A DNA stretch of 64,000 nucleotides from Planotetraspora phitsanulokensis. Lineage in GTDB: Bacteria; Actinomycetota; Actinomycetes; Streptosporangiales; Streptosporangiaceae. The stretch covers positions 186,001 through 250,000 of the forward strand of contig NZ_BOOP01000003.1 of the NCBI RefSeq assembly GCF_016863295.1, given 5' to 3'. Shown piece after piece: positions 15,204 to 25,135 of the stretch. Under the pieces are notes generated by a model. It was not told the DNA's origin. It did no database searches and worked only from the letters and a program-made list of their open reading frames with translations. A program made the translations under genes and the position numbers. The number at the start of each line of letters is the position of its first letter. Position 1 is the first letter of the stretch.

Positions 15204-18101
15204 TCAATGTTCGGCGCGTTCGATCCGTGCGTTGAGAGCGGCGGCAAGCGCGTCGGCGGGCCACGCGCTGGTGTTGGAGCGGACATGCCTGACCGCCGGG
15301 CTTCGGTCGAGGAGCCGACGGGCGATGGCTGCGCTCTTCGACCTGCCGGTGGCGAGTGTGTTCAGCAGAGCGCATGTCTTCGGCTGCGTGATGGGTGTGC
15401 CGTCGGCGGCGCACATCTCGTCGAGCAGAGCCAGAGGCCCGTACCTCTGCTGACCGGCAAGCCGGTCGAGCCACGTCGGAAGCATGTCGATGAGGGCTGC
15501 GCGCACCGTGGCACGGTGCAGAGCCGAAGCGGCGGCGGTCTCTTGGAGAAGGGTGACGAGGCGTGCGCTGGAGACGTCGGTCGCGCCTTCGACGGTGGTG
15601 AGCAGCGAGCGGGCGAGTTCGGTGCTGGTCACCCTGGCGTCGCCGATCGTCTGGATGAGGACGTCGACGGCAAGCGTGCGTTCCTCTGGTTTCTCGTGGC
15701 TGACATGCCGGATCATGGCGACGAGCGCCTCCGGAGGTACGGGCTCGTGCGGATCGAGCAGCAGTCGCAGTCCTACCGCGGTGGTGGTTGCGTCGCGCCA
15801 CAGCCATCGGTGGTCGCCTGGCCACAGGGTGGCGGCCCAGTCGGGGGCGTAGCGTTGCGCGCATTCGTATGCGTAGGCGACCCGCATTTCTCGGTAGGCG
15901 GGCAGTTGGCTCAAGTCCGTGCTGAGTTCGCCATTGGCGTCCACTATGGGCGGCATGTGCCGCAATTGTTCGTTGACCTCGATGGCCAGCTCCTCGGACG
16001 TTACGCGGGGTGCCTCGTCTCGTTCGGCGGCCCCGAACAGGCGCGGCGGGCTCTCATGCGTCTCATCGCGTAGCCATCCGATCACGTCGGCGACCACGTC
16101 GGGGAGCTCGGACGGGTCGTCGTCGCCGCCGAGGGCCGCCCGTACCGCCCGGCCCAGCGGGCCGGGCAAATCGGCGGCCTGGTGAAGCGCGGCGGCCCGC
16201 CCGGACGGTGCCAGCCGGGCCAGCGCTACAGCAGTGTCGATCGGCCGTTTGATCTCGCCACCGCCCGCGCCGGCCCGCTTCACGAGAATGGTCGGGTCGA
16301 TCCAGCCGCGTCGGTCGGTCGGCAGGGCGAGCAGTGGTCGGGGATCCGGGTCGCCAAGTCCGAGCGCGACTTCCCGGATTCGACTGGTCAGCCAGATGCC
16401 CGGGCTCGTCATCGGGTGGGCCGGCCCTGCGCCCCGCTGGGGTTCGATCCAACTCGCCACCAGTAGGCACATGTCGCCGCTTGCCCGCTCACCCCAGTCG
16501 GGGGCGTCGCGCTCGAAATGTTGGTTGACGCGTGCCAGCAACGGCCCGACCCGCCGGCCGAAATCGCTTGGCCAACGGGGACCGATGCTCGCCAACCCGT
16601 CGAGCGCGCGCTCAAGGTCGACGATCCCTCCTCGACCGTTCACCACGCGCAGGAGCACCCGGATGAGCTCATCCACGCCGGACACCGGCCGTATCTCGGC
16701 GGCGCCGGCGTCAGCCCCCGGTCGTACCTGCACGGCCGGAGGCTCGTTACCCTGGCGGACCGCCTCAATCGCCGCATCCACACCGCATGTGTGGGCGACC
16801 TCGGGTGGAACCTTCTCCGACCGGCGGATGAGGTCGTCGAGGTCGACAGCCGGCGTCGGTGGTTCGGCGGTCGGCTGGTGCGGCAGCGCGGTGCGCAGGC
16901 GCTGCGCGGCGGTGGCGGACAGTTCAGGAAGCAGTTCACTGAGGCGCGCCGCAATGTCGGGATGCGCCACCAAGTGTGGGGCCACCGCTTCGATCCCGGC
17001 CAGTTGCACCTCGGCATGCGGGTGGGCAACGGCGGTCGCGAACCGCTCCACCGCGCGCCGCTCCACCCCGGGATCGCGGCGCAGCGCCGAGGCCACGATG
17101 GCGAGCGCAGTCGTCGCGGTCGATTTGGCCGGAGCCAGCAGGGCGGGTTCCACGGCGTCGATCAGCTCGGTCGGCGGGATGAGGTTGGCGCGGCCGAGTC
17201 GAGCCAGGGCACGGACGGAGTAGCTGACCACCGCTGGTATCCGGTGGCCGACCAAGGCGAACAGCGCCTGCTGCCGCGCCGCGAGTTCGCTGGGCGTCGC
17301 AGCCAGCTTGTCGAGGAACTTGCGCAGCCTGGTGGCGTCCGGTCCGTTCAGGTCTCCGGTCAGCAGTTCCAGCAACTGGTCCAGGATCCGGTCGCGGATG
17401 GGATGTCCCGGCGGGAAATGCGCGTTGAGGACGGGCGACCACGTCTGGCGCCGGGCCGAGGAGCCGGCGACTATGTCCCGCGAGACGATCCGTAACAAGC
17501 CGTCGGGCAGCTTCAGCAGCGCCGGAAGGTCGACCGTCAACAGTGCCGGGTCGCGCAGCACCATGTCCGCCAGACCGGGTTCAGGCCCCCACGCCGCATG
17601 GTCGGCCATACCGAGCAGATAGGCCTCTCCGGTCGGGCGGGCCAGCGCACCATCGAGGACCAGCCGCCAAGCCGCGTCCCAGCGATGGTCGGTGATGTAC
17701 TGCGCGGCCAACGCTGCCAGCCACGGCGGCCGACGATCGAGCAGAATACGGTGTAGCTCGTCGATGTCGAAGGCACGCGCGAAGTCGAAGCGCTCATACC
17801 ACTTCGGATGGCTGTACTCGCGCTGCGCAGGAAACTCGGCGATGTCCCCCGTGCCGAGCCAGGCCAGCGCCGCCGTCTTCATCCGTTCGAACCACTCGCG
17901 GGCTTCGGCCATGTCGCTTGCGTCGGGCACGTGGCCGTACAGCAGCTCGTCGTGCCGGCGTTTGGCGTCCGCGAACGCCTTCCCGGCGATCGGCGCCAGG
18001 CCGGCGCGAGTTTCCTCGTCGAGCGGAGCGAGCAGCTCGACGAGGGCGTGCCGATCTGCTTGTTCGATCACCTCGTGCAGCCGGTCCGCGTTGGTCGTCA
18101 T
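15204..18101 (-). CDS. Large HEAT-like repeat protein (DUF6493-like)
   Basis: About 965 residues, mostly alpha-helical with repeated Leu/Ala-rich helices and no catalytic motif I can see. The region around PTELIDAVEPALLAPAKSTA and HPHAEVQLAGIEAVAPHLVA reads like HEAT-type repeats. It is coupled to the SWIM zinc-finger gene before it (ATGA overlap), a pairing widespread in actinomycetes; related YehM/YehQ-like pairs occur with MoxR-VWA systems. The MoxR and VWA genes are absent here. Function is unknown; a scaffold or regulatory role is inference. The start at ATG 18101 removes a basic leader of 15 residues. Confidence 0.78.
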   Translation of the reverse strand: MTTNADRLHEVIEQADRHALVELLAPLDEETRAGLAPIAGKAFADAKRRHDELLYGHVPDASDMAEAREWFERMKTAALAWLGTGDIAEFPAQREYSHPKWYERFDFARAFDIDELHRILLDRRPPWLAALAAQYITDHRWDAAWRLVLDGALARPTGEAYLLGMADHAAWGPEPGLADMVLRDPALLTVDLPALLKLPDGLLRIVSRDIVAGSSARRQTWSPVLNAHFPPGHPIRDRILDQLLELLTGDLNGPDATRLRKFLDKLAATPSELAARQQALFALVGHRIPAVVSYSVRALARLGRANLIPPTELIDAVEPALLAPAKSTATTALAIVASALRRDPGVERRAVERFATAVAHPHAEVQLAGIEAVAPHLVAHPDIAARLSELLPELSATAAQRLRTALPHQPTAEPPTPAVDLDDLIRRSEKVPPEVAHTCGVDAAIEAVRQGNEPPAVQVRPGADAGAAEIRPVSGVDELIRVLLRVVNGRGGIVDLERALDGLASIGPRWPSDFGRRVGPLLARVNQHFERDAPDWGERASGDMCLLVASWIEPQRGAGPAHPMTSPGIWLTSRIREVALGLGDPDPRPLLALPTDRRGWIDPTILVKRAGAGGGEIKRPIDTAVALARLAPSGRAAALHQAADLPGPLGRAVRAALGGDDDPSELPDVVADVIGWLRDETHESPPRLFGAAERDEAPRVTSEELAIEVNEQLRHMPPIVDANGELSTDLSQLPAYREMRVAYAYECAQRYAPDWAATLWPGDHRWLWRDATTTAVGLRLLLDPHEPVPPEALVAMIRHVSHEKPEERTLAVDVLIQTIGDARVTSTELARSLLTTVEGATDVSSARLVTLLQETAAASALHRATVRAALIDMLPTWLDRLAGQQRYGPLALLDEMCAADGTPITQPKTCALLNTLATGRSKSAAIARRLLDRSPAVRHVRSNTSAWPADALAAALNARIERAEH

Positions 18102-19444
18102 GACACCTCGCCAAGGTGAGCGCGGGCGGCGAGCACGTGCCGGCACGGTCCCCGCGAATCAAGGTGCCGCGTGTACCACTGGCACGTGCAGCTCGCCGAG
18201 TCGCCGTCGAGGTTCACGCGGTGTTCGATGTCGCCGCTTCGTACGAAGATCTCATGGCCACCGGACTGCAGCTCACGGATCTCGATATCGGCCCGGGTGA
18301 TGGTGGCCGCTCTGCCCACCCGCGGCGCGAGCCTGGGTATCAGCTCCTGCGCGAACGGTAGGTCCCGGCGAAACCACGCGTCGGCGGCCAGGTCGCGACC
18401 GACGAGCCCCTGGCTGCCCAGCACCGTGAGCAGCGCCTGGATCCGCTCCGGCGACGTGTCGGCAAGCCCTGCGAGTTCGTTTTCATCGAGCCGCGCCCGC
18501 CACCCGAGGTACCCGCGCAGCTGCACCGCCTCAGCCACGGTGGGCGCGTCAGCGAGCAGGTCCAGCGCCGCTCCTTCACCCGAGAAGCCACGCGCCACGT
18601 CCGGGCTGAGCACGAACCACACCCGGGCGCCCGGCACGGCCAGCTCGAAGGCGCAACTGCGCGCGCCATCGCCGGGCCGGGCCCAGATCCGCATGCCTGT
18701 CGCGAAGCGAGCCAGCGGCCGCAACTCGCGTAACCGGTACGGCCCGGCCACAGATACGGCACCAGATCTGGGCGCCTGCGAGAAGCGAAACCCCGACTGC
18801 GCGGGCACCAGTTCATAGGGCGGCGCCGACGCGGAGCTCGCCGGCGGCAGCGCGTCCAGCAGCCGGCGAGCCCCCACCGCCCCGAGTCGCGCCATCGGGC
18901 GCATGCCGACCTGCGCCAGCGCCGCCTCGCCGAGCCCCTTGACCCACCGCACCGGCAACTTGACCTTACGCTCCACAGCCGATCCGACCCTGGTCGTCAC
19001 ACGCAATCCCGCGCTGCCCACCGACAGTCGCAGCTCCGTCGCATCGTCCACTCGGGCCAACGCGTCGCGGACCTCCTGGCCAAGATCGACATTCGTCGTG
19101 CCGGTGCCGACCGAAACCTCGCCCAAATGGTCACCCAGCAGATCGACCCGCGCGTACACACCGCAGCAGGACGAGAACGCCTCGATCCGCAGCATCTCGT
19201 CACCGCTGGTGAGGACGGGATCGAGCAGACGGGCCGACGCCGGCATGAAGTATCGGGCACGCGCCACCGCACCGACACTCAGCAGCAACGCCGCGACCAA
19301 CCGCGGCCGGCCGACCCACCCGTCAAAGAACACCGGCAAGCCGCCGATCGTCGGCGACAGCGTGGCCAGCGCGACGGTCAAGCGACCGGCATCATCAGCG
19401 ACCACTTGTGATGGCCGGTCATAGACGACTGACAGATCAACCAT
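18098..19444 (-). CDS. SWIM zinc-finger protein
   Basis: About 448 residues. Near the C-terminus lies a SWIM motif, [18 protein letters not shown] (C-x-C-x(n)-C-x-H), which binds zinc and usually mediates DNA or protein contact. The long N-terminal part is a conserved beta-rich domain of unknown role. It overlaps the large helical-repeat gene downstream by 4 bases and the two are surely co-expressed. ATG 19444 is used; GTG 19465 has a better GGAG spacing and would add seven residues. Confidence 0.85.
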   Translation of the reverse strand: MVDLSVVYDRPSQVVADDAGRLTVALATLSPTIGGLPVFFDGWVGRPRLVAALLLSVGAVARARYFMPASARLLDPVLTSGDEMLRIEAFSSCCGVYARVDLLGDHLGEVSVGTGTTNVDLGQEVRDALARVDDATELRLSVGSAGLRVTTRVGSAVERKVKLPVRWVKGLGEAALAQVGMRPMARLGAVGARRLLDALPPASSASAPPYELVPAQSGFRFSQAPRSGAVSVAGPYRLRELRPLARFATGMRIWARPGDGARSCAFELAVPGARVWFVLSPDVARGFSGEGAALDLLADAPTVAEAVQLRGYLGWRARLDENELAGLADTSPERIQALLTVLGSQGLVGRDLAADAWFRRDLPFAQELIPRLAPRVGRAATITRADIEIRELQSGGHEIFVRSGDIEHRVNLDGDSASCTCQWYTRHLDSRGPCRHVLAARAHLGEVS

Positions 19445-19556
19445 CGAGTACCCATCCAATGCCACACCGTCTCCGCGCCGACAACACGGCACGCCCAGCT
19501 CTCAACCGCCGCGAGCCTAACGGCGCCCACCGACAACACGCTCTCGTCGGCATGAC

Positions 19557-19667
19557 CGGCTCCCTTGGGCTGTATGGCTTGGTCATACAGTCATCGGCCC
19601 CGAGGTCCAGCCCGAGCAGCATGTCCTTCTCCGAAATGCGCGCGGTGAGCAGCAGGATGGGGACCTG
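19557..19667 (-). pseudogene. Receiver-domain remnant of an OmpR-type response regulator
   Basis: About 37 codons read [15 protein letters not shown] then [18 protein letters not shown], which is the alpha4-beta5 part of an OmpR-family receiver including the conserved T and K residues. Neither the phospho-acceptor half nor a DNA-binding domain is present, and the flanking sequence is unrelated. It is debris of a lost two-component gene upstream of the SWIM gene. Confidence 0.72.
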
Positions 19668-19795
19668 CCCTGGCGAGTCGGGCGGGGGCCCCATCCGCCC
19701 GGAGGCCGCGCCTCCACGGACCCGGTCCTGGCCCTCGACGCGTCAGGGCGTCGCGAACGGATCCGCGGCCGGGGTTCGGCTTGGGAGCCGTGCCG

Positions 19796-21169
19796 TCACG
19801 GCGTGGCCAGCGGGATGATCCTGCGGTACTTGCCGCCTGCCGACTGCTCGGGCGGCTCCTCGGCGTGTTCGAGTGTGACGTGGTCGGCCTTGTGCTCGGT
19901 CAGCAGGTGAGCGATCTCGTCCCGGACCGTTTGCCACACGCGGTCGGGGTCGGCGCCCTCCGCGGGCTTCAGTCGCACGCGCAGCGTGGTGGACGCGGTC
20001 TGGACGAGCTGGAACTGCTCGATGCCGGGAAGGCGGTCCAGCAGGGTGCCGAAGGCCATGGGAGAGATGCCGATGTGCTCGCCGCGGTCGGTGGGGAAGG
20101 CGAGTATCTCGGCCGCGCGGCCCTGCACTTGAACAGCGGGTAGCGGGCTGCCGCACGGGCAGGGGTCGGGACGCAGCAGGACGTTGTCGCCCAGGTTGTA
20201 GCGCAGGATCGGCTGGACCCGGTTGGCGAGGTTGCTCAGCAGGACCGTGTGCGACGGCTGACCTGGTGGGACAGGACGGTAGTCGGCGTCGACCGGCTCC
20301 AGCACGGCCCAGTCGCTGTTGACGTGAAGCCAGTTGTGCGCGCAGCCGTACGCGAGGAAGCCGCACTCGGTGGCGGCATAGGCGGAGCGGACCTGGGCGT
20401 GGAACGCGGTGGAGATCCGGGCGCGGTTGTCCGCCGTCAACGCCTCACCACCGGCGATGACCATCCCTGGGTGGATGCGCAGGCGGCCGGCGTCCTGCTC
20501 CCCGGCCAGCAGCCCGAGCATGCTCGAGAAGCCGGTGAGGGAGCTGGGGTTGTACCGGTTGAGCTCGGCGGCGAGTTCCGGCAGCGGCTGGTGAATCGAG
20601 AATTCCCTCAGCATCCAGCTGAGCCGTGGGTGGTCCCGGCGGAACCGTGCCGCCGTGGCGACGGTGGAGAAGTGGCCGCCGGGTGCGGAGACGATCGCGG
20701 TACGGCCGCCGCCGCGCAGCAGACGGACGGCGTCGCCGATCCCCAGCCCGGCGCGGGCGCGCTGTCCGACGGCGGTGCCCACCGCCACACCCTGCTTGTC
20801 CAGCAGGAAGATGCCGCGCAGCCCACTGGTGCCGGAGGTGGTGACCACGAGGTACCGCCCTTGGAACCACTCACCCACGAGCGCGGGGTCGGCCACGAAC
20901 GCCTGGGCCTTCTCGAGCGTCACGTCCCGGTCGGTGACCCAGTCGTCGAAGCGGGCCATCAGCGTCTTCTTGTCGGTGACCGGGAGCAGTGCCGGGTCGT
21001 CGACCCCTTCAGGAAGCCCCCGGTACGACTCGCGGAAGTACGGCGAGTGGGCGCGAGCATGAGCCACGATGTCGGCCAAGCGGGAGCGTTGCCGCTGCGC
21101 GATCGCCGCGGGTCCCTGCCGCAGAGCACGTCGTGCGTCGCGGGCGAGCCGCCGCACACTTTCCGTCAT
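19796..21169 (-). CDS. PaaK/CapK-like adenylate-forming enzyme
   Basis: A 457-residue member of the phenylacetate-CoA ligase-like group. The phosphate-binding loop is TTSGTSGLRGIF, the central acidic motif AYAATECGFLAYG, and the hinge YNLGDNVLL is followed by a CPCG zinc-like pair. It would adenylate a carboxylic acid; whether CoA is the acceptor is open. ATG 21169 follows AGGA with a long spacing. It lies 108 bp behind the TetR gene on the same strand, so the pair is probably an operon. Confidence 0.85.
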   Translation of the reverse strand: MTESVRRLARDARRALRQGPAAIAQRQRSRLADIVAHARAHSPYFRESYRGLPEGVDDPALLPVTDKKTLMARFDDWVTDRDVTLEKAQAFVADPALVGEWFQGRYLVVTTSGTSGLRGIFLLDKQGVAVGTAVGQRARAGLGIGDAVRLLRGGGRTAIVSAPGGHFSTVATAARFRRDHPRLSWMLREFSIHQPLPELAAELNRYNPSSLTGFSSMLGLLAGEQDAGRLRIHPGMVIAGGEALTADNRARISTAFHAQVRSAYAATECGFLAYGCAHNWLHVNSDWAVLEPVDADYRPVPPGQPSHTVLLSNLANRVQPILRYNLGDNVLLRPDPCPCGSPLPAVQVQGRAAEILAFPTDRGEHIGISPMAFGTLLDRLPGIEQFQLVQTASTTLRVRLKPAEGADPDRVWQTVRDEIAHLLTEHKADHVTLEHAEEPPEQSAGGKYRRIIPLATP

Positions 21170-21277
21170 GACGGGGTTGTCCTTTCCTTCTATGCGGGAT
21201 GCCGGTTCTGCCGGCCCTTGGCGGTGACTCGCTCGAACACGCCCGGAGGCGCATAAGCGAGCTCGGCAAGGCACGCG

Positions 21278-21904
21278 TCAAGGACCGCCGGAGTCCGGCC
21301 GCACAGAAAGCAGGCCGTTCAAGGCGATGTCCAGGCCGCGCCGGGAGGCCTCCCACAGCTCGTCCTGCGACCGGCCGAGCTGGACACTGGCCAGGGTGGC
21401 CTGCTGGATGGCGCCCATCAGGGCTCCGGTCATCGCCGCCGCGGTGATCGGGTCCAGCCGGGGGAACGCCTTCAGCAGCTCGTCGGTGATCCGCCGTTGC
21501 AGGTCCACAATCAGGTAGAGCGCCTTGGCCTGCAGCGCCGGCGTGCTCAGGACCAGCCGGTACGGCACCGGCAGTTCCTCGGGTTTCCTGGAGGGGACGA
21601 GGGGCCGGCGATAGGCGCCGTACTCCTGGACCATCCTCGCCAGCAACTCGCCCGGGCCCTCCTGCGGCCGCCGTTCCGCGAGCGCCCCGAGCAGCATGTC
21701 GAAGTTGCGCTCCACGTCGACGAACAGGACCTCGTCCTTGCCGCGGAAGTAGCTGGAGAACGTCTTGGGGTCGACATCCGCCGCCGCGGCGATCTGCGCC
21801 AGCGTGGTCTGCTCGTACCCCTGCTCGTCGAACAGCCTGAGGGCCGCCGCGATGATCCGCTCTCTGGTCAGCCGCTTCTTCCGCTCACGCCGAGACTCCT
21901 CCAT
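21278..21904 (-). CDS. TetR-family regulator
   Basis: A 208-residue regulator. The helix-turn-helix is TTLAQIAAAADVDPKTFSSYF, and the N-terminus is strongly basic (ESRRERKKRLTRERI). The ligand domain resembles actinobacterial TetR C-terminal families. It is upstream of and co-directional with the PaaK-like enzyme. Two short inverted repeats just before its start are likely autoregulatory sites. Confidence 0.9.
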   Translation of the reverse strand: MEESRRERKKRLTRERIIAAALRLFDEQGYEQTTLAQIAAAADVDPKTFSSYFRGKDEVLFVDVERNFDMLLGALAERRPQEGPGELLARMVQEYGAYRRPLVPSRKPEELPVPYRLVLSTPALQAKALYLIVDLQRRITDELLKAFPRLDPITAAAMTGALMGAIQQATLASVQLGRSQDELWEASRRGLDIALNGLLSVRPDSGGP

Positions 21905-22355
21905 GGCCCAAATATACGGCTACAGGAAACTTCCGCACAATCGGAACATTGCGCACTCCGCAACTTTTAGGAGCATCGCAAGGAGAGCGGCGCGGCCGAG
22001 TGGGCACGAGGTGCTCGGCGACGTCCAGTCCGGCGTGATCCCGGCCCCCGTTGGCCAAGCGCCCTGATCGGCGGGCTGCCGCAGCCGCTGGCGAACGCGG
22101 GGCCGCACCGCTGGGGGTCGACGGCAGACAGGATGATCAGCGAGGCGAGGCCTGCCTGCTCAGCCCGGTTATCACGCGCCAGGCCTGCCAGAGGTCCCGG
22201 CGGCGATCAGGTCTGATGCGGTGTCGTGTCAGCGGCCGTGTCAGCACGACAACGGCCCGGTATCAGAGCGGTCGGCGATGGTGGATGCCATGAACGGTTC
22301 AGCGATTGCGGCCGTCCGTTCAATTGGATTCGTACCAGATTTAAGGAGCACCACC
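21905..22355. other. Intergenic region with short inverted repeats
   Basis: About 450 bp with no convincing gene. The left end holds the TetR upstream repeats listed separately. The rest shows only a (C/T)GTGTCAG-like repetition near 22224-22245 and the leader of the next gene. Confidence 0.5.
21931..21963. promoter_or_regulatory. Probable TetR operator region
   Basis: Two short inverted repeats, TTCCG-N6-CGGAA (21931-21946) and TTGCG-N5-CGCAA (21949-21963), lie 27-60 bp upstream of the TetR start. Their position fits autorepression; the arms are only 5 bp, so this is tentative. Confidence 0.45.
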
Positions 22356-22757
22356 ATGTCCATCACCCTCACCGACCAGGACACGTTCACCCTGCGGACC
22401 GCCGCGTGGGGCGCCGTCTCGCTGATGGCCGCCGCCGGCGCCGCCGGCTCGCCCCACAAGGTCGCCACCGAAGGCTCCATTGCCCTGGTCTCCGCGACCG
22501 GCCTGGTCGGGCACGTGCTCGTCAAGGCGCCCAAGGGCCTTAACAGCAAGTCCACCGCTGGACTCGCCGACAAGGTGCTGCCGGCCCTGACGGCGGCCAT
22601 GAGCCTGCTGAAGAAGCAGGCACCGGCAGAGGCCGACAACTTCCGCCGTACCGTCATCGTCGCCATCGAAGCATCCGCCCGGCCGCAGAAGGGCGTGCCC
22701 AGCCCCACCATGGCGGAGATGGCCCGCAAGATCGCCGAAGCCCTCGACGCCGCTTGA
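22356..22757 (+). CDS. Small hypothetical protein
   Basis: A 133-residue protein with an Ala/Gly-rich hydrophobic first half (WGAVSLMAAAGAAGSP) and an amphipathic helical second half ending MAEMARKIAEALDAA. No family is recognised. The start is firm: ATG 22356 is preceded by AAGGAG at 8 bases. A strong terminator hairpin follows 30 bp after the stop, so this is a well-bounded single gene. Codon use is typical of the genome. Confidence 0.72.
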   Translation: MSITLTDQDTFTLRTAAWGAVSLMAAAGAAGSPHKVATEGSIALVSATGLVGHVLVKAPKGLNSKSTAGLADKVLPALTAAMSLLKKQAPAEADNFRRTVIVAIEASARPQKGVPSPTMAEMARKIAEALDAA

Positions 22758-23233
22758 TCCGATGTCGACCTGCGCAGCCACAACTCGTCACGGGGTCCTC
22801 TCCGGACCCCGTGACACGGCGGCAGGTCGGGTCAGGGGGTCAAGCCCCGCCACGGCGGCCAAGCCGGCTCGCTCACCCTGGCCGGCGATGCGCCGTCGAC
22901 GGCCTCGCTCACGCCCGCCGCCGCGCCGAGCTCACCGGGCTGCCCGAGGAGATCATCTGGCTGTCCTGCGGCGACGATGCGATTCATTTGCGATGGCAAG
23001 GTCCACATTCAGCGTTACCGAGTGCTTTCACACGGATGTAATGCCAGGCCGTGGTGGTGCGATGGCGATGCCGGCGGCTGTGGTCGTCGGCCCTCGTAAC
23101 CGGGCATGGACGGATAATGAGGGTGGTACGCGCTAAGAAAGCTCGGCATGGGGCCGGTCACCCACGCGAGCGGCCGGCCCTGCGGATACGCCCTGGACAC
23201 CGCGAGGGTGACGGCCGGGGCAGTGGAGGCCGT
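22758..23233. other. Intergenic region with one terminator
   Basis: About 475 bp. After the hairpin at 22787-22815 there is no reading frame with a ribosome site or recognisable product. The 3' part is the leader of the Ca2+/H+ antiporter gene. Confidence 0.5.
22787..22815 (+). terminator. Perfect 12-bp hairpin terminator
   Basis: GTCACGGGGTCC (22787-22798), a 5-base loop and GGACCCCGTGAC (22804-22815), 30 bp after the stop of the small gene on the plus strand. Confidence 0.85.
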
Positions 23234-24367
23234 TTGAAGATCACGTCGGCTGTCGCGGCCATCGCCGGCTCGCCGTCGGTCGTGGCCGCCAGGGTCGTTC
23301 CCGTCGTCGCGGTCCTCACGTTGTTCGGAGTGTGGAACCGCGCGCTGCCGGTCATCGCGGAACTCGTGATCGTGGTGCTGCTGGCCGCCTCCGTGCTGGC
23401 CGCGGTACACCACGCCGACGTGGTCGCCCGGCGCGTCGGGGACCTGTTCGGGGCACTGATCCTGGCCGTGGCCGTCACCGTCATCGAGGTGGGCCTCATC
23501 ATCGCCTTGATGATCTCCGGTGGCGCCTCGACCTCCTCCCTTGCCCGCGACACCGTGTTCGCCGCCGTGATGATCACTTGCAACGGCATCCTCGGCCTGT
23601 CGCTGATGCTCGGCGCCCTGCGTGCGCGGGTCGCCGAATTCAACCCCGAGGGCACAGGCGCCGCACTGGCCACGGTGATCACTCTGGCGACACTGAGCCT
23701 GGTGCTGCCGAGCTTCACCACCAGCGCCCCCGGCCCGAACTTCTCCACGCCACAACTGGCGTTCGCCGCCGCCGTGTCCCTGGTCCTGTACGCGCTATTC
23801 GTGTTCGTCCAGAACGTACGGCACCGCGACTCCTTCCTGGCCTCACCCCCGGCCCGGCAACCGGCCGTCGCCGACCGGCGTGACGGCGACGCGCACGAGG
23901 AGACTCCGTCCCTCCGCGCCGCTCAGGTCAGCCTCGGCCTGCTCGTGGCCGCACTCGTCGCCGTCGTCGGCCTGGCCAAAGTGGAGTCCAAGACCATCGA
24001 GGAGACCGTCCTCACCGCCAGGCTGCCGCAGTCCGTCGTCGGCGTCGTGATCGCTCTGCTGGTGCTGCTTCCCGAGGCTCTCGCCGCGGCTCGCAACGCC
24101 CGGCGCGGCCGCACCCAGATCAGCCTCAACCTCGCCCTCGGCTCGGCCATGGCCAGCATCGGGCTGACCATCCCCGCCATCGCGGTGGCCTCCATCTGGC
24201 TTCAGGGCCCACTGCTGCTCGGCCTCGGCCCCACCCAGATGGTGCTGCTGGCCCTTACCGCGATCGTCGGCACCCTCACCGTCATGCCCGGTCGTGCCAC
24301 CCTGCTCCAGGCGGGGCTGCACCTCGTCCTGTGCGCCGGCTATCTGTTCCTCGCGGCGAACCCCTAG
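23234..24367 (+). CDS. chaA: Ca2+/H+ antiporter, ChaA type
   Basis: About 377 residues with roughly eleven transmembrane helices. The two CaCA alpha-repeats are visible: GDLFGALILAVAVTVIEVG near residue 70 and LLVLLPEALAAARNARRGR near 285, each with the conserved acidic residue. The cytosolic loop (RRDGDAHEE) is polar. It exports Ca2+ or Na+/K+ in exchange for protons. A TTG at 23234 with GGAGG four bases before it fits the first helix best; an ATG at 23117 would add a basic, unlikely leader. The gene is monocistronic. Confidence 0.85.
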   Translation: MKITSAVAAIAGSPSVVAARVVPVVAVLTLFGVWNRALPVIAELVIVVLLAASVLAAVHHADVVARRVGDLFGALILAVAVTVIEVGLIIALMISGGASTSSLARDTVFAAVMITCNGILGLSLMLGALRARVAEFNPEGTGAALATVITLATLSLVLPSFTTSAPGPNFSTPQLAFAAAVSLVLYALFVFVQNVRHRDSFLASPPARQPAVADRRDGDAHEETPSLRAAQVSLGLLVAALVAVVGLAKVESKTIEETVLTARLPQSVVGVVIALLVLLPEALAAARNARRGRTQISLNLALGSAMASIGLTIPAIAVASIWLQGPLLLGLGPTQMVLLALTAIVGTLTVMPGRATLLQAGLHLVLCAGYLFLAANP

Positions 24368-24412
24368 ACGATCATTTCGCCTCCGCTGCTCTGTGTGCCG
24401 CGGCGGATGTCG

Positions 24413-25135
24413 TCAGCGAGTGCCGGTGATGAGCCGTTCACGGTTGAACGCCAGGGACACGATGCGCCAGCCGAGTGCGTCGAGGAGCAGCAGTGCCGCC
24501 GCGAGGCCGAGGGCGCGGCCGAGCGTCGGGTGGATCACGTCGAACGCGACGAGGGATGTCAGCACGAGCATCGGGAGGCCGGCGAGCAGGCCGAGTTGCT
24601 GGGCGACCCTGATGTCGTTGGATTTCGCGGATATGCCCATGCCGGCCCAGATCGACCAGGCGGCGATCAGCGGCGTGAAGAGCACCTGGGCGAGGATCTG
24701 CGGCCATTGCAGCAGCGCTGAGGCCACGGCCGGATCCGCGAAGAGCCGGACGACGGCGATGAAGATCGCATAGACCGTGTACGCCACCGTCGCCGAAGGG
24801 AGGAGCGCGGCCAGCGCCTTGCCCAGCAGAAACTCTTCCCGGAGCACCGGCGTGGCGAGCACGGGCTCGAGGGTTTCCTGCCGGCGTTCGCCCGCCACCG
24901 CGTACGCGGCGATGAGCACGGGGGTGAGCGCCGGGATGCCCAGCAGGTACAGCAGGATGTGCGCGTGCGCCAGCTGACCTGACGAGGAGGCGGGCAAGCC
25001 GAAGACCACGACGAGCGGCTGGACGAGGAAGATCAGCGGAATGATCGCCATCGCCACGACGATGGAGGGCGTCCGACGGTACTCCCGCAACTCTTTGCGG
25101 ACGACGGCCCGGATGCGCCTGCTGCTCATGCTCAT
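24413..25135 (-). CDS. ABC-2 type transporter permease
   Basis: A 240-residue permease with about six transmembrane helices, starting with a cytosolic RAVVRKELREYRRTPS helix and a VPLIFLVQP-like first membrane segment. GERRQETLEPVLATPVLREEF is the typical coupling loop of NatB-like ABC-2 permeases. It starts at ATG 25135 with GGGGGAG upstream, overlapping the ATPase stop by 4 bases. With that ATPase it forms an exporter, possibly for ions or a small molecule. Confidence 0.88.
   Translation of the reverse strand: MSMSSRRIRAVVRKELREYRRTPSIVVAMAIIPLIFLVQPLVVVFGLPASSSGQLAHAHILLYLLGIPALTPVLIAAYAVAGERRQETLEPVLATPVLREEFLLGKALAALLPSATVAYTVYAIFIAVVRLFADPAVASALLQWPQILAQVLFTPLIAAWSIWAGMGISAKSNDIRVAQQLGLLAGLPMLVLTSLVAFDVIHPTLGRALGLAAALLLLDALGWRIVSLAFNRERLITGTR

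Noticed and set aside
22754-23041. 95-codon frame after the small gene at 22356
   Set aside because: It runs through the terminator hairpin, has no ribosome site and no recognisable product.
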